In this document: positions 9,058-18,350 of the stretch, piece by piece
Numbering within the stretch: the first letter of the stretch is position 1
How the letters are laid out: every line of letters begins with the position of its first letter
DNA from: Flavobacterium aquariorum
GTDB taxonomy: Bacteria; Bacteroidota; Bacteroidia; Flavobacteriales; Flavobacteriaceae
Assembly (NCBI RefSeq): GCF_003254745.1
Contig: NZ_QKXH01000007.1
Coordinates: 124,001-188,000, forward strand
DNA length: 64,000 bases
Direction: 5' to 3'
Program-made: the position numbers and the translations under genes
Notes under the pieces: model-generated
Databases searched by the model: none
What the model was told of the DNA's origin: nothing
The model's input: only the letters and a program-made list of their open reading frames with translations

Positions 9058-9510
9058 ATGAGTAAAAATGTTCAGATAGTTTTGACTGTCGATGCCAGCA
9101 GTCTCTATCAAATGTCAAATCCATCCCAAGAAGAAATAGATACTGTGAGTACTTTATCTGATGATAATGATGGCATTTCTGAAAATGGAAAAGTTCAAGG
9201 CTTTTTATCAAATGTTTATCTTGGACATAATGTAGAATGGATAGGCTCAACAACAGATAACGGTTATTCGGTGGCTATAGACCGAATCGTTTATGATTTT
9301 GATTTGAACGATCCTAATGATAAGTGTTTTTTGGAAGATGACATTACTATCATGGGAACAGGAGGTTGTAATAGTAAAGTTGTGGCTACGATCAAAGACC
9401 AAATTGAAATGGCAAAAACTCAAAATATTTATAAAATAGAATTTAGTATTCATTATAATAATGTGGCTAAATCATATTTAATAGATCCCAAACTAATAGC
9501 AAATCCATAA
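9058..9510 (+). CDS. Uncharacterised small beta-rich protein, paralogue of 9648-10181
   Basis: 150 residues from the ATG at 9058 (MSKNVQIVLTV); the longer frame from a TTG at 9025 is less likely. No signal peptide or membrane segment. It shares a clear pattern with the next gene: SDDN.G, NVYLGHNVEWIGS, GYSVAIDRIVY, DPND, a glycine-rich MGTGGCNSKV, and the C-terminal LIDPKLIANP. The layout faintly recalls AidA/PixA inclusion-body proteins, which also end in an aromatic-x-DP motif, but I would not assign it to that family without a profile search. It is first of three genes: the paralogue follows after 137 bp, then the adenylate cyclase. Confidence 0.75.
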   Translation: MSKNVQIVLTVDASSLYQMSNPSQEEIDTVSTLSDDNDGISENGKVQGFLSNVYLGHNVEWIGSTTDNGYSVAIDRIVYDFDLNDPNDKCFLEDDITIMGTGGCNSKVVATIKDQIEMAKTQNIYKIEFSIHYNNVAKSYLIDPKLIANP

Positions 9511-9647
9511 TAGTTTGTAGTTTTTGAATTTTATAAAAAAAAATCAATAAAATTAAAAGTTATTTTTCCCAAAGAATCTGCCATTTTTCAATTTATTATA
9601 GCTTTTATGGTTAATAAAAATTTATAAACCTGAAATAATAAATTGCT

Positions 9648-10181
9648 ATGGACAGAAAACTAAAATTTTACTTGACAGAAAAAGGATTCTTAAAAATACG
9701 TTTATCAAAGGGAGGAAAAGTGAAAATCACCTTAGAGGTTAAAGCCAAAAAACTCTACGAATATTTGAACTCAATTGTAACACCAATTGAACCAGAACAT
9801 AGTATAGTCGATAGTTATTGTAAATTGACTGATGACAATTATGGGAAAACAAATGATAGCAAAGTGATTGATTTTGTATCTCATGTTTATCTCCATAAAA
9901 ATGTAAAATGGGTAGGCAAATCTAGAGATAAAGGGTATTCAATTGCAATTGATAGTATTGTGTATCATTCAAAAAGCAAAGATCCAAATGATGTTGATTT
10001 TTTTCACGATACAACGATTATTGGGATCGGAGGACCAAATAGTATTGTCGAAGCGCGGGTCAAAGAGGATTTAAGATTAATAAACAAAGAAGATGTATAC
10101 ACAATAAATTGTAGTGTTTATAAGGATAGTTTACATAAAAAAAGTTTTCATATTGATCCAAAATTAATGGGAAATCCATGA
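9648..10181 (+). CDS. Uncharacterised protein, paralogue of 9058-9510, overlaps the cyclase gene
   Basis: 177 residues. The C-terminal two thirds match the upstream paralogue: TDDNYG, VYLHKNVKWVGKS, GYSIAIDSIVYHSK, DPNDVDFF, GIGGPNSIVEA, FHIDPKLMGNP. The first 25 residues (MDRKLKFYLTEKGFL...) are extra and positively charged. No signal peptide. Its stop overlaps the start of the adenylate cyclase by 4 bp (ATGA at 10178), which suggests translational coupling and a shared role. Function unknown; a ligand-binding or assembly-forming beta protein is only a guess. Confidence 0.78.
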   Translation: MDRKLKFYLTEKGFLKIRLSKGGKVKITLEVKAKKLYEYLNSIVTPIEPEHSIVDSYCKLTDDNYGKTNDSKVIDFVSHVYLHKNVKWVGKSRDKGYSIAIDSIVYHSKSKDPNDVDFFHDTTIIGIGGPNSIVEARVKEDLRLINKEDVYTINCSVYKDSLHKKSFHIDPKLMGNP

Positions 10182-12007
10182 TAGTAAAACGGTTATTTGG
10201 CTATTTCACTAATATTGTAATTTATTTAATTCTACTTTTTTTTCAGCAATTTATAGTTTTTGGTCAAGATCAAAAAGTAGCAGATAGTCTTGTGAAAATT
10301 TACAAAACAAAAAAACTTAATAATTCTGAAAAAATGGAATTGTTAAGGAATTTGTCTTTTAATGAAAGTAATAACCTTGAATTGTCATTAAAATATGCTG
10401 AGGAACTCATTGCTTTATCCAAAGCCGAAAAGAACTATTTGTACTTGTATAGAGGATATAGTCAAAAAGGGAATAAAAACAGAATTATTGGGAATTTTAA
10501 TATTGCTCTAGATTCTTATTTCAAGAGTATTGATGCAGCTGCAAAAGCGGAATATATTATAGGAGAAGGAATGTCTTATATGTTTATTGCCGATGTATAT
10601 TCCACTATGGGGAGTAAAGAGAATGCAGAGTTGTATTATGACAAAGCTATTAAAATTTTAAGAAAAACAACAAATCGGCTTTCACTGGCAACAGCTTTAC
10701 TAAATGCGGGGGATGAATATTCCAAAAATTTAAAATTCAATTTGGCTTTAAATTACTTTAATGAGGCTGGTGAAATATTTAAAAATGAAAATTATCTAAC
10801 CGGTATTGCTTACACTTTAGGAAATAAAGGGATGGTATTTGCTAAGCAAGGGAATGATGAATTGGCAATCAAAAACATAAGAGAAGCCATTTCAATCCTA
10901 GAAAAACAGGAGGATTACTACGGTATATCGGATTATCTTCTTTACATGTCCGATATTTATTTTAAGCGAAAAGAATGGAAAACTGCTCTTAATTATGCAA
11001 AAAGGAGTTTGGACATCGCACAAAAGCAAGGATTGAAAGATCAAGTCCAAAAGTCAAGTTTGATGCTTTCTGAATTGTTTCAACAAGCGGGAAACGTACC
11101 AGAATCATTCACCTATTATAAAAAATATATTACCTATCGAGATAGTGTAAAAAACCTTGAGGAGGTTGAGAAAATGGGGAATTTGAGGACTAATTTTGAG
11201 GTTTCAAAAAAACAGGCAGAAGTCGATTTGATGGTTCAACAAAAACGAACCCAAAAAATAATTGCCATTTCTTCCATCGTTTCATTAGTTCTTGTTTTCT
11301 TGCTGGCCATTGGTTTATTTAGAAGATATCGTTTTATAAAAAAAACGAATACTATCATTGAAGCGGAAAGAAAAAGATCAGACAATTTGCTGTTGAATAT
11401 TCTTCCTGAAGAAACGGCTCTTGAACTTAAAGAAAGTGGTAAAGTCGTAGCCAAAAGATTTGAATCGGTTACAGTATTATTTACCGATTTTGAAGGATTT
11501 ACGCAATACGCCGAAAATTTATCCCCAGAAAAGCTGGTAGAAAGTGTCGATTATTACTTTTCAAAATTTGACGACATTATCGAAAAGTATGATTTAGAAA
11601 AAATAAAAACATTGGGAGATTCTTATATGTGCGCTGGAGGATTGCCTTTTCCTACGGCAGATCACGCCTATAAAATGATTTTGGCTGCCCAAGAAATATT
11701 AAGTTTTGTCCAGCATTCCAATCGGGAAAACCCGCTTAATCATACTCGATTTAATATTCGAATAGGAATTAATACTGGGCCAGTAGTTGCCGGAGTAGTG
11801 GGAACCAAGAAATTCGCTTATGACATTTGGGGTGATACTGTAAATATTGCATCAAGAATGGAATCGAATTCAATCCCTGGAAAAATCAATATTTCTGAAA
11901 ATACTTTCGCCATTATAAAAGACTTTTTTGATTGCGAGTATAGGGGAGAAGTCGAAGCGAAAAATAGAGGGATGATGAAAATGTATTTTGTTAGCGGTGA
12001 AAAATGA
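10178..12007 (+). CDS. TPR-containing membrane adenylate cyclase (class III)
   Basis: 609 residues. A signal peptide or anchor (about 1-28) precedes five or six tetratricopeptide repeats (about 50-320). A coiled segment leads into one transmembrane helix (about 360-380), then a short linker with RSDNLLLNILPEETALEL and a C-terminal class III cyclase domain (about 425-605). Metal-binding Asp residues are in LFTDFEGFT (Asp437) and LGDSYM (Asp481). KIKTLGD and YDIWGDTVN carry the Lys and Asp that favour ATP over GTP, and NIASRMES has the transition-state Asn/Arg pair. All catalytic residues are present, so it should make cAMP. The TPR part would lie in the periplasm and the cyclase in the cytoplasm. 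The upstream small gene overlaps its start. Confidence 0.93.
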   Translation: MIVKRLFGYFTNIVIYLILLFFQQFIVFGQDQKVADSLVKIYKTKKLNNSEKMELLRNLSFNESNNLELSLKYAEELIALSKAEKNYLYLYRGYSQKGNKNRIIGNFNIALDSYFKSIDAAAKAEYIIGEGMSYMFIADVYSTMGSKENAELYYDKAIKILRKTTNRLSLATALLNAGDEYSKNLKFNLALNYFNEAGEIFKNENYLTGIAYTLGNKGMVFAKQGNDELAIKNIREAISILEKQEDYYGISDYLLYMSDIYFKRKEWKTALNYAKRSLDIAQKQGLKDQVQKSSLMLSELFQQAGNVPESFTYYKKYITYRDSVKNLEEVEKMGNLRTNFEVSKKQAEVDLMVQQKRTQKIIAISSIVSLVLVFLLAIGLFRRYRFIKKTNTIIEAERKRSDNLLLNILPEETALELKESGKVVAKRFESVTVLFTDFEGFTQYAENLSPEKLVESVDYYFSKFDDIIEKYDLEKIKTLGDSYMCAGGLPFPTADHAYKMILAAQEILSFVQHSNRENPLNHTRFNIRIGINTGPVVAGVVGTKKFAYDIWGDTVNIASRMESNSIPGKINISENTFAIIKDFFDCEYRGEVEAKNRGMMKMYFVSGEK

Positions 12008-12028
12008 TGAATGAAGTTTTAAATCCTT

Positions 12029-14602
12029 TTATTTCCATTTTCTTTTAGCCCATTTTTCCAGTTCCACGGCACAAAATACAATGCTTGAGACAGCAATGGT
12101 GATAGTAAGCTCATACAGCGTCAGGGGTTGTGTTTTGAAAATTGTATTGAAAAAAGGAGTATAGATAATCATCATTTGCAAAATGACAGTCAATAGTAGG
12201 GCACCCAGCATTGGTGTATTGGAAAGTAAACCAATTTTGAAAATAGATTCTCGTTCCGAACGAATGGCCATAACGTGCCCCATTTGACTTAAACACAATA
12301 CGGTAAATGCCATCGTTTGCCAATGGCTGTTGTTGTAATGTATTGACCATGCCTGTATTCCCAAGGTCACAGTACCCATTAAGAAGCCCACCCACAAAAT
12401 ATGTATTGCCATTCCTCCCGCAAAGATATTTTCTTTTGGACTCCTTGGAGGACGACTCATGATATTTGATTCAGACGGTTCCGAGACAAGTGCCAGTCCT
12501 GGTAATCCATCGGTCACCAAATTTATCCAGAGAATGTGTATTGCCAGTAATGGTATGGGTAAACCCAAAAAAGGAGCCAAAAAAATAGCCCATATTTCTC
12601 CAGAATTTGATGTCATGGTATATTTGATGAATTTTAGAATGTTATCAAATATTCTTCGTCCGTGTTTGACGGCTTTTACAATAGTGGCAAAATTATCGTC
12701 TAATAGTATCATATGGGAAGCTTCTTTGGAAACTTCGGTGCCATTAATGCCCATTGCGATTCCGATGTCTGCATTTTTAAGAGCTGGCGCATCATTCACA
12801 CCATCACCCGTCATGGCAACAAATTGATTTTTATCCTGTAGTGCTTTTACAATTTTTAGTTTTTGTTCCGGGTTTACTCTCGCATATACCCGTATTTTTT
12901 CTACAATATTTTCAAATTGCGTTTCAGATAAAGCTGAAAGTTCGGCGCCGCTTAATATCAAATCTTCTTCGGAAATGAAAATCCCCAATTGTTTTGCGAT
13001 GGCTTTCGCAGTGAGTTTATGATCGCCAGTAATCATTACCGGAATAATCCCCGCTTGTTTGCATTCTGCAACTGCTTGTTTTGCTTCTTCTCTTGGCGGG
13101 TCAATCATTCCTGCAAATCCTATTAAGGTCAATGAGGATTCAATGGTATCCATGTTAATTTTTTCAGGAATGGAAGGTAGCCACTTCATTGCATATCCCA
13201 AAACCCGATAGCCTTTATCTGCCATTGCATTCACTTTGGCTTCAATTTCAGGAATGTCTTTTTTTTGTTTCTCATCTAATTTGCTAAATAACAAATCTAC
13301 TGCGCCTTTCGTAATGACCAATATCCCTTGCCCTGTTTGGTGTAGTGTAGTCATACATTTTCGGGTTGAATCAAAGGGCAGTTCTGCTACTCTAGGCATT
13401 GTTTTTTCTAATTCATTTTTTTTAAAATTTTTATCATGAGCATATTGTACCAAGGCCACTTCGGTAGAATCACCAAGCCATTTTCCTTTTTTATCAATTG
13501 AAACATCGTTATTGAGTGTCATTGCTGTAAGCAAGATATTAGCAGGAAAGAAAATAGAATTGGAATCGGTGTGCTGAATTTCATGCGTTTCCTGAACAGT
13601 CATTTTGTTCAATGTTAGTGTACCGGTTTTATCGGTACAGATGTACGTAACTGAGCCTAATGTTTCTACGGCAGGCAGTTTACGGATCAAAGCATTACTT
13701 TTTGCCAATCGTCTGGCGCCAAAAGCCAGTGCAATGGTTACCAGTGTAGGCAATGCTTCGGGTATGGCGGCAACAGCCAGTGAAATGGAAGTAAGTAACA
13801 TGATCAAAATCGCTTCGCCACGCAACCAACCGATTATGAATATTACCGTGCAGATAATCAGTATGACTATTGATAATCTTTTCCCAAAAGCAATCAGTCT
13901 TTTTTGCAAAGGAGTTGCTGTTTCATCTTTTTGTATCATTTTGGCAATACGTCCAAGTTCTGTGTTCATACCGGTTGCAACTACGTAGGCAAGTGCTCGT
14001 CCATTGGTAACAAAAGTGCCTTTAAATCCCATGTTTAGTCGATCTCCCAAACTATAGTCACCCTCAGTAAGCTTCTCGGCAATTTTTTCGACATTATGTG
14101 ATTCACCTGTTAGTGTTGATTCATCTACTTTGATTTGATAGGTTTCCAAAAAACGAATATCGGCTGGAATAATATTGCCGGCCTCAAGCAATATGACGTC
14201 TCCCGGAACTAAATCAGAAGCGGGTTTTTCAATTGGATTTTCTTCACGCAAAACAAGAGCAGTGCTTGCGACCATATTTTGCAATGCTTCCATTGCTTTT
14301 TCGGCCCGAAATTCTTGAATAAATCCTATAAGGGCATTGATAATGATAATTGCAAGAATAATGATTGTATCTATTAAATCTCCTAAAATGCCAGAAATTA
14401 GGGCAGCAGCAATTAGAACGATAATCATAAAGTCAGTAAATTGCTGTAAAAACATCTGAAAAGGCGTTTTCTTTTTTTGATCCTCTATCTGATTTTTTCC
14501 GTATTCCAAGAGAAGTTCTGAAGCTGTAAAGCTATCTAACCCCTTTGGTGAAGAGTTTAACAATTGTTCGATTTCTGATAGTGGAAGTAAATGCCAATTC
14601 AT
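12029..14602 (-). CDS. Calcium-type cation-transporting P-type ATPase (P2 class)
   Basis: 857 residues. The N-terminal cation ATPase domain (SEIEQLLNSSPKGLDS) is followed by membrane helices. The actuator domain has LTGESHNVEK, the phosphorylation site is ICTDKTGTLTLNKM (Asp324), and MTGDGVNDAPALKNADIGIA marks the P-domain. AVAAIPEALPTLVTIAL in M4 is the ion-site PEALP motif of Ca2+ pumps, and NLVTDGLPGLAL in M6 also fits the Ca2+/Mn2+ group. The pump would export divalent cations across the cytoplasmic membrane. It faces the cyclase gene tail to tail with only 21 bp between. The PLD gene lies upstream on the same strand after 22 bp, so it may be transcribed from there. Confidence 0.93.
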   Translation of the reverse strand: MNWHLLPLSEIEQLLNSSPKGLDSFTASELLLEYGKNQIEDQKKKTPFQMFLQQFTDFMIIVLIAAALISGILGDLIDTIIILAIIIINALIGFIQEFRAEKAMEALQNMVASTALVLREENPIEKPASDLVPGDVILLEAGNIIPADIRFLETYQIKVDESTLTGESHNVEKIAEKLTEGDYSLGDRLNMGFKGTFVTNGRALAYVVATGMNTELGRIAKMIQKDETATPLQKRLIAFGKRLSIVILIICTVIFIIGWLRGEAILIMLLTSISLAVAAIPEALPTLVTIALAFGARRLAKSNALIRKLPAVETLGSVTYICTDKTGTLTLNKMTVQETHEIQHTDSNSIFFPANILLTAMTLNNDVSIDKKGKWLGDSTEVALVQYAHDKNFKKNELEKTMPRVAELPFDSTRKCMTTLHQTGQGILVITKGAVDLLFSKLDEKQKKDIPEIEAKVNAMADKGYRVLGYAMKWLPSIPEKINMDTIESSLTLIGFAGMIDPPREEAKQAVAECKQAGIIPVMITGDHKLTAKAIAKQLGIFISEEDLILSGAELSALSETQFENIVEKIRVYARVNPEQKLKIVKALQDKNQFVAMTGDGVNDAPALKNADIGIAMGINGTEVSKEASHMILLDDNFATIVKAVKHGRRIFDNILKFIKYTMTSNSGEIWAIFLAPFLGLPIPLLAIHILWINLVTDGLPGLALVSEPSESNIMSRPPRSPKENIFAGGMAIHILWVGFLMGTVTLGIQAWSIHYNNSHWQTMAFTVLCLSQMGHVMAIRSERESIFKIGLLSNTPMLGALLLTVILQMMIIYTPFFNTIFKTQPLTLYELTITIAVSSIVFCAVELEKWAKRKWK

Positions 14603-14624
14603 GATAGTTACTTAATTTTGTTTC

Positions 14625-15821
14625 TTAGTTTTCTTCCCTGTATTTGTTCAGGAACCTATTGTAAGAGATATAAGTTATGATTATAAGAGTTGTTCTCACA
14701 AACTGATAAGAAAGCCAGTTTGCAATTGTTGAAAAAAAGCTGCTTTTTCGTTTAATAATTTCGAGAGTAATTCTTTCACACTGAGATATTATGGTATTTA
14801 AATCGGATGCCAATGTTTTGGCAAATTTTATAGATTCTATTGCTACATTTGTTTCGATACTTCCATAGGAACTCAAATGATTCAAATTGAAGGAGCCAAT
14901 AGTTGTCCATTTATTATCTACTAAAGCGACTTTTCCATGTAAAACAGACTTGTTCCATTCGTACAATTCAATGTTATTTTGAATAAGTGAAGAATATAAA
15001 TGATAAGTTGCTCGCTGCATTAATGGAATATCTGATATTCCGGATAAAATGAGTTTTATTTTGACACCACGCTTAGCCGTTTTTCTCAAGACTTTTGAAA
15101 ATCTTCGACCTGGTAGAAAATAGCAACCAACAATTACGACCTCTTTTTGTGCTTTTTGAACTGATTTCACATAAGCAATTGAAATTTCATTGTTTCTCTT
15201 CAGCCAATCATTTTGTAGAACGGTTACAGTTGTTTCTTTATTCGAATAGAAAACAGATTGCAAAATTATTTTATGTGTTCTTTTTTGTTTAAAATAAATG
15301 TTTAGACATAATTGTTCCAATTGCGTCGCTGTTTCTCCGTTCTCAATTTGAACAGCATAATCAAGCCATGGATTTTCCGTTGAGGTTCCTCTGTATTTGT
15401 CTGAAATATTAATGCCACCGATAAGAGCAACGGTCCCATCGGCAGTAATTATTTTATGATGGAGTCTTCGTCCAATATAAAAATTGTTGCCGGAAAAAAA
15501 AGGAGAAAAGAAACGGATATTAATTCCCAACTGCTTAAGTTCTTTTATAATTAGCTTGGGGAATGAGTAGGAGCCATATCCATCAAGAAGTACATAGATT
15601 TCTACATTTCTACATGCTGCTTCTTTTAAAGCATTGATAATTTCTAAACCTGTAGCATCATTTTCAAAAATGTACATTTGAATGTGAATCACCGATTGTG
15701 CATTTAAAATAATGTTTCGGGCACGCAAAAAATAATCTTCTCCGCTGTGAACAAGAGTTGTATTTTCCTTACAGACATTGTTTGGAAAATAGTTTGGTAT
15801 TTGGATTTCTTGTTCCTGCAT
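14625..15821 (-). CDS. Phospholipase D / cardiolipin synthase family protein
   Basis: 398 residues. Two complete HKD motifs are present: HHKIITAD (His121, Lys123, Asp128) and HGKVALVD (His296, Lys298, Asp303), each followed by the usual GG/GS-N block (IGGINIS, IGSFNLN). One hydrophobic stretch lies near the C-terminus (VRTTLIIITYIS). Family members join two phosphatidylglycerols into cardiolipin or hydrolyse phosphodiesters. The N-terminal membrane helices of classical ClsA are absent, which fits a ClsB-like form. The P-type ATPase follows after 22 bp and the DUF457 protein precedes it by 25 bp, so the three may form one transcript. Confidence 0.9.
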   Translation of the reverse strand: MQEQEIQIPNYFPNNVCKENTTLVHSGEDYFLRARNIILNAQSVIHIQMYIFENDATGLEIINALKEAACRNVEIYVLLDGYGSYSFPKLIIKELKQLGINIRFFSPFFSGNNFYIGRRLHHKIITADGTVALIGGINISDKYRGTSTENPWLDYAVQIENGETATQLEQLCLNIYFKQKRTHKIILQSVFYSNKETTVTVLQNDWLKRNNEISIAYVKSVQKAQKEVVIVGCYFLPGRRFSKVLRKTAKRGVKIKLILSGISDIPLMQRATYHLYSSLIQNNIELYEWNKSVLHGKVALVDNKWTTIGSFNLNHLSSYGSIETNVAIESIKFAKTLASDLNTIISQCERITLEIIKRKSSFFSTIANWLSYQFVRTTLIIITYISYNRFLNKYREEN

Positions 15822-15846
15822 CAGTATTAAAATTATTTATTACAAT

Positions 15847-16857
15847 TTACTTTCCTTTAATTCTGTTTACCAGTAAGACAAACCATTCATAAGTTGATTC
15901 TTTATATTTTGTTCTGTTCAAAGCCCTTTTATTATCAGCATTTTTGTTGAGGTTAAACTTAAAAGCAAATGGCCCATCCGCTTTATTCCATCCGCTTACT
16001 TGACCAAATCGGATGTCGTTGAAGTATAAAATAGAATCCTCTTTGGTAACAATATAGTTTCCGTTCGAAAGTTGTTTCAAATTTTTTACCGTTATATCTT
16101 TTTCAAAAGTAGTAATCAGAGAGTCATTTCGTTGTATTCTGTAAAAGTCAATTTTTTTCTGTTTGTCAAAAATGGAATAATATCCTAACCATGTACCATT
16201 ACTGTCATGGGAATAACCCATCCATAGAAAAGTGTTTAGTGGAGTCGGAGTGACTGTAAATTCGTCTGAAAGGAGTCGCTGCTCTTTAAAGGATTGTTCC
16301 ATAATCTGTCGGCAATACATATGTGCTAACATTGTGAAAATTAAATAACAAGAACTAACTGTTAATCCTATAGTATTCCATTTTTGAATCTTCTCAACTG
16401 ATTTCTTTCCAATAAAAGGAAATAATGCACCTATCAAAAGAGGTACAGTATAAAAAGGATCAGCCACAAAAATGGTATTAAAGGATACTCTTTTGTTGCT
16501 AAAGGGTTCGAATAAACCTAAACCATAACAATTAAGTGAATCCAATACTAAATGGGATAACAGGGTAATAAAAAATAACAACGTCCAATTCATCCAATTT
16601 ATATTACCGTCACCAAGCCATCTTTTGAAAATCCACCCCAAAAGTATTGAAACTAGTATGACAAAGAAAAAAGAATGAGTAATGCCACGATGGAATAATA
16701 ATTGTTGAGAATCACTCAGGAAAAGAATTCCAAGAACATCAATGTCAGGAAGGTTGCTCACCAAAGCACCATAAAAAATAGCTTTTCGGCCAATCCTCTT
16801 TCCTAGAATTGTTTTGCCAATTGCAGCACCCAAAAGTGTATGCGTTATTGTATCCAT
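15847..16857 (-). CDS. Metal-dependent hydrolase-like inner membrane protein (DUF457/YdjM type)
   Basis: 336 residues. The N-terminal half shows the DUF457 pattern MDTITHTLLGAAIG, then SNLPDIDVL, then FHRGITHSFFF, and HLVLDSLNCYG. The Asp and His residues lie around four or five membrane segments. These residues resemble a phospholipase-C-like metal site, but activity is unproven for the family. The C-terminal part (about 200-336) is soluble and lacks recognisable motifs. It is first on the minus strand of a run with the PLD and P-type ATPase genes (gaps of 25 and 22 bp). A lipid or envelope role is plausible from the neighbours. Confidence 0.85.
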   Translation of the reverse strand: MDTITHTLLGAAIGKTILGKRIGRKAIFYGALVSNLPDIDVLGILFLSDSQQLLFHRGITHSFFFVILVSILLGWIFKRWLGDGNINWMNWTLLFFITLLSHLVLDSLNCYGLGLFEPFSNKRVSFNTIFVADPFYTVPLLIGALFPFIGKKSVEKIQKWNTIGLTVSSCYLIFTMLAHMYCRQIMEQSFKEQRLLSDEFTVTPTPLNTFLWMGYSHDSNGTWLGYYSIFDKQKKIDFYRIQRNDSLITTFEKDITVKNLKQLSNGNYIVTKEDSILYFNDIRFGQVSGWNKADGPFAFKFNLNKNADNKRALNRTKYKESTYEWFVLLVNRIKGK

Positions 16858-17036
16858 ATTCTATTGGTTGTCTCTATGCTGTTTTTTAGGTCTTCTTTTT
16901 AAATAATAAATTATATTATGTGATTATTTTTTTCAATGATGTAACTAGAATTTTCTTTGCAGTAAATTAAGAACTTACACTCAGGATGTGGTTAAATGTT
17001 ATTTTCCATTTTAATTTTTATAGACTATTTATAATA

Positions 17037-18011
17037 TTACTGTATAGGAATTCGGGAAGCATTGACAGAAAGCCACATGTCGAAATTTTGCAGTTCTGGA
17101 TTCAATTCCTTTGCAAAAACTTCATTTCGTGCGCCATTAAAGTCATCATTGAAATCTCTTTTAAACTGAAACATATTGCCCAAATCATCGGCGCCCGGAA
17201 ATCCAAAGTTGCGGTATGCTTCTGGGGTAACGGGATTGAAAAGCACTTTTTTGTTGAGGGCTTTTGAAAGTTTTTCAGCCATTTCATTTCCGTTTAACTT
17301 TTCTCCTGCTATGCCGACGGTTTTTCCAATCAGTTCTTTCCCTTTTTTGAAAATTCCATAAGCGCATTTGCCGATATCTTCAGCGGCAATGGCCGCCAAT
17401 TTCTTGTCGTCCATTGGAAATGCGATATAATAATTACGGTCTTCTCCTTTTTGTGGGCCCATGCCAAAATGAATGAAATTGTCCCAGTAGAAAGAGGTTC
17501 TTAAAAAAGTGGTGGGTAATTCAGCTTCCCTAAAGTAGTGATCTGCCTCTCCTTTTCCGTCAAAATGAGGTACTTTGTATTTGCCATGTAGTGTTGGCAT
17601 TCTGTCATCATCCAGTTTCATCCAGTTTCTGGTGTCTTCCAATGTTGACCAAATGATATGCTGCAAATGCGATTCCCTTGCGGCTTCAATAAAGTTGTTT
17701 ACTTCCTGCAGTTCTTTGTCTACGGAGAAATGATCCCAGAAAAAAGTAACAAAATACGCTCCGTAGGCTCCATCAATTGCTTTTTTAATGCTTTGGATGT
17801 CATCAATGTTTGCTTCGACAACTTCTGCGCCCAATTGTGCGAATGCTTTAGATTTTTCTGAATTGGCGTCTCTGGTTACAACCCTTACCGCAAACTCACT
17901 GTTTTTGTCTGCCAAAATAGCTCTGGCAAGTCCGCCGCCTTGTGCGCCTGTGGCACCGAAAACGGTGATTATCTTTTTATCATCAACTTTGATGGGTGTT
18001 TTATTTTCCAT
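17037..18011 (-). CDS. NmrA-family NAD(P)-binding protein
   Basis: 324 residues. The N-terminus has the Rossmann motif VFGATGAQGGGLARAIL (about residues 17-33), followed by VVTRDANSEK. The rest follows the NmrA/HSCARG layout of an atypical short-chain dehydrogenase. The usual catalytic Tyr-x-x-x-Lys is not obvious, as expected in NmrA redox sensors. A role as redox-responsive regulator or reductase is possible; the substrate is unknown. No near neighbour on the same strand within 170 bp, so probably monocistronic. Confidence 0.88.
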   Translation of the reverse strand: MENKTPIKVDDKKIITVFGATGAQGGGLARAILADKNSEFAVRVVTRDANSEKSKAFAQLGAEVVEANIDDIQSIKKAIDGAYGAYFVTFFWDHFSVDKELQEVNNFIEAARESHLQHIIWSTLEDTRNWMKLDDDRMPTLHGKYKVPHFDGKGEADHYFREAELPTTFLRTSFYWDNFIHFGMGPQKGEDRNYYIAFPMDDKKLAAIAAEDIGKCAYGIFKKGKELIGKTVGIAGEKLNGNEMAEKLSKALNKKVLFNPVTPEAYRNFGFPGADDLGNMFQFKRDFNDDFNGARNEVFAKELNPELQNFDMWLSVNASRIPIQ

Positions 18012-18350
18012 TTTGAATGTTTTTTAGGCACATAAAGTTAATTAAAAAATATTATTTATTTGATTTTTAGATACTTGTATTTTAATTTTGAGTGTGAATC
18101 ATTTTTTTAAATAATTTATTGTCAAGAAATACATCTAATAGTTTTGGAAAAGGTAAATTACTTATGCACTCTTATTTTCCGTTTTATATGTTTTAAACAC
18201 AAGTTTTTAAACGATTCATTTTACAATAATTAGTATCTTTAATAGTGTTTTTTTTCAATGATTTAGAGCTTTTCTTGAATTAAATTGTAAATATATAATT
18301 AGAGTCTTTGGATTATTTTATTAATTGTTTTTTACAGTAAACAATAGCAT
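18012..18350. other. Divergent AT-rich intergenic region
   Basis: About 340 bp between the divergent NmrA gene and the P-type ATPase at 18351. I see no small frame, hairpin or clear TAnnTTTG box. It must carry both promoters. Confidence 0.5.
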
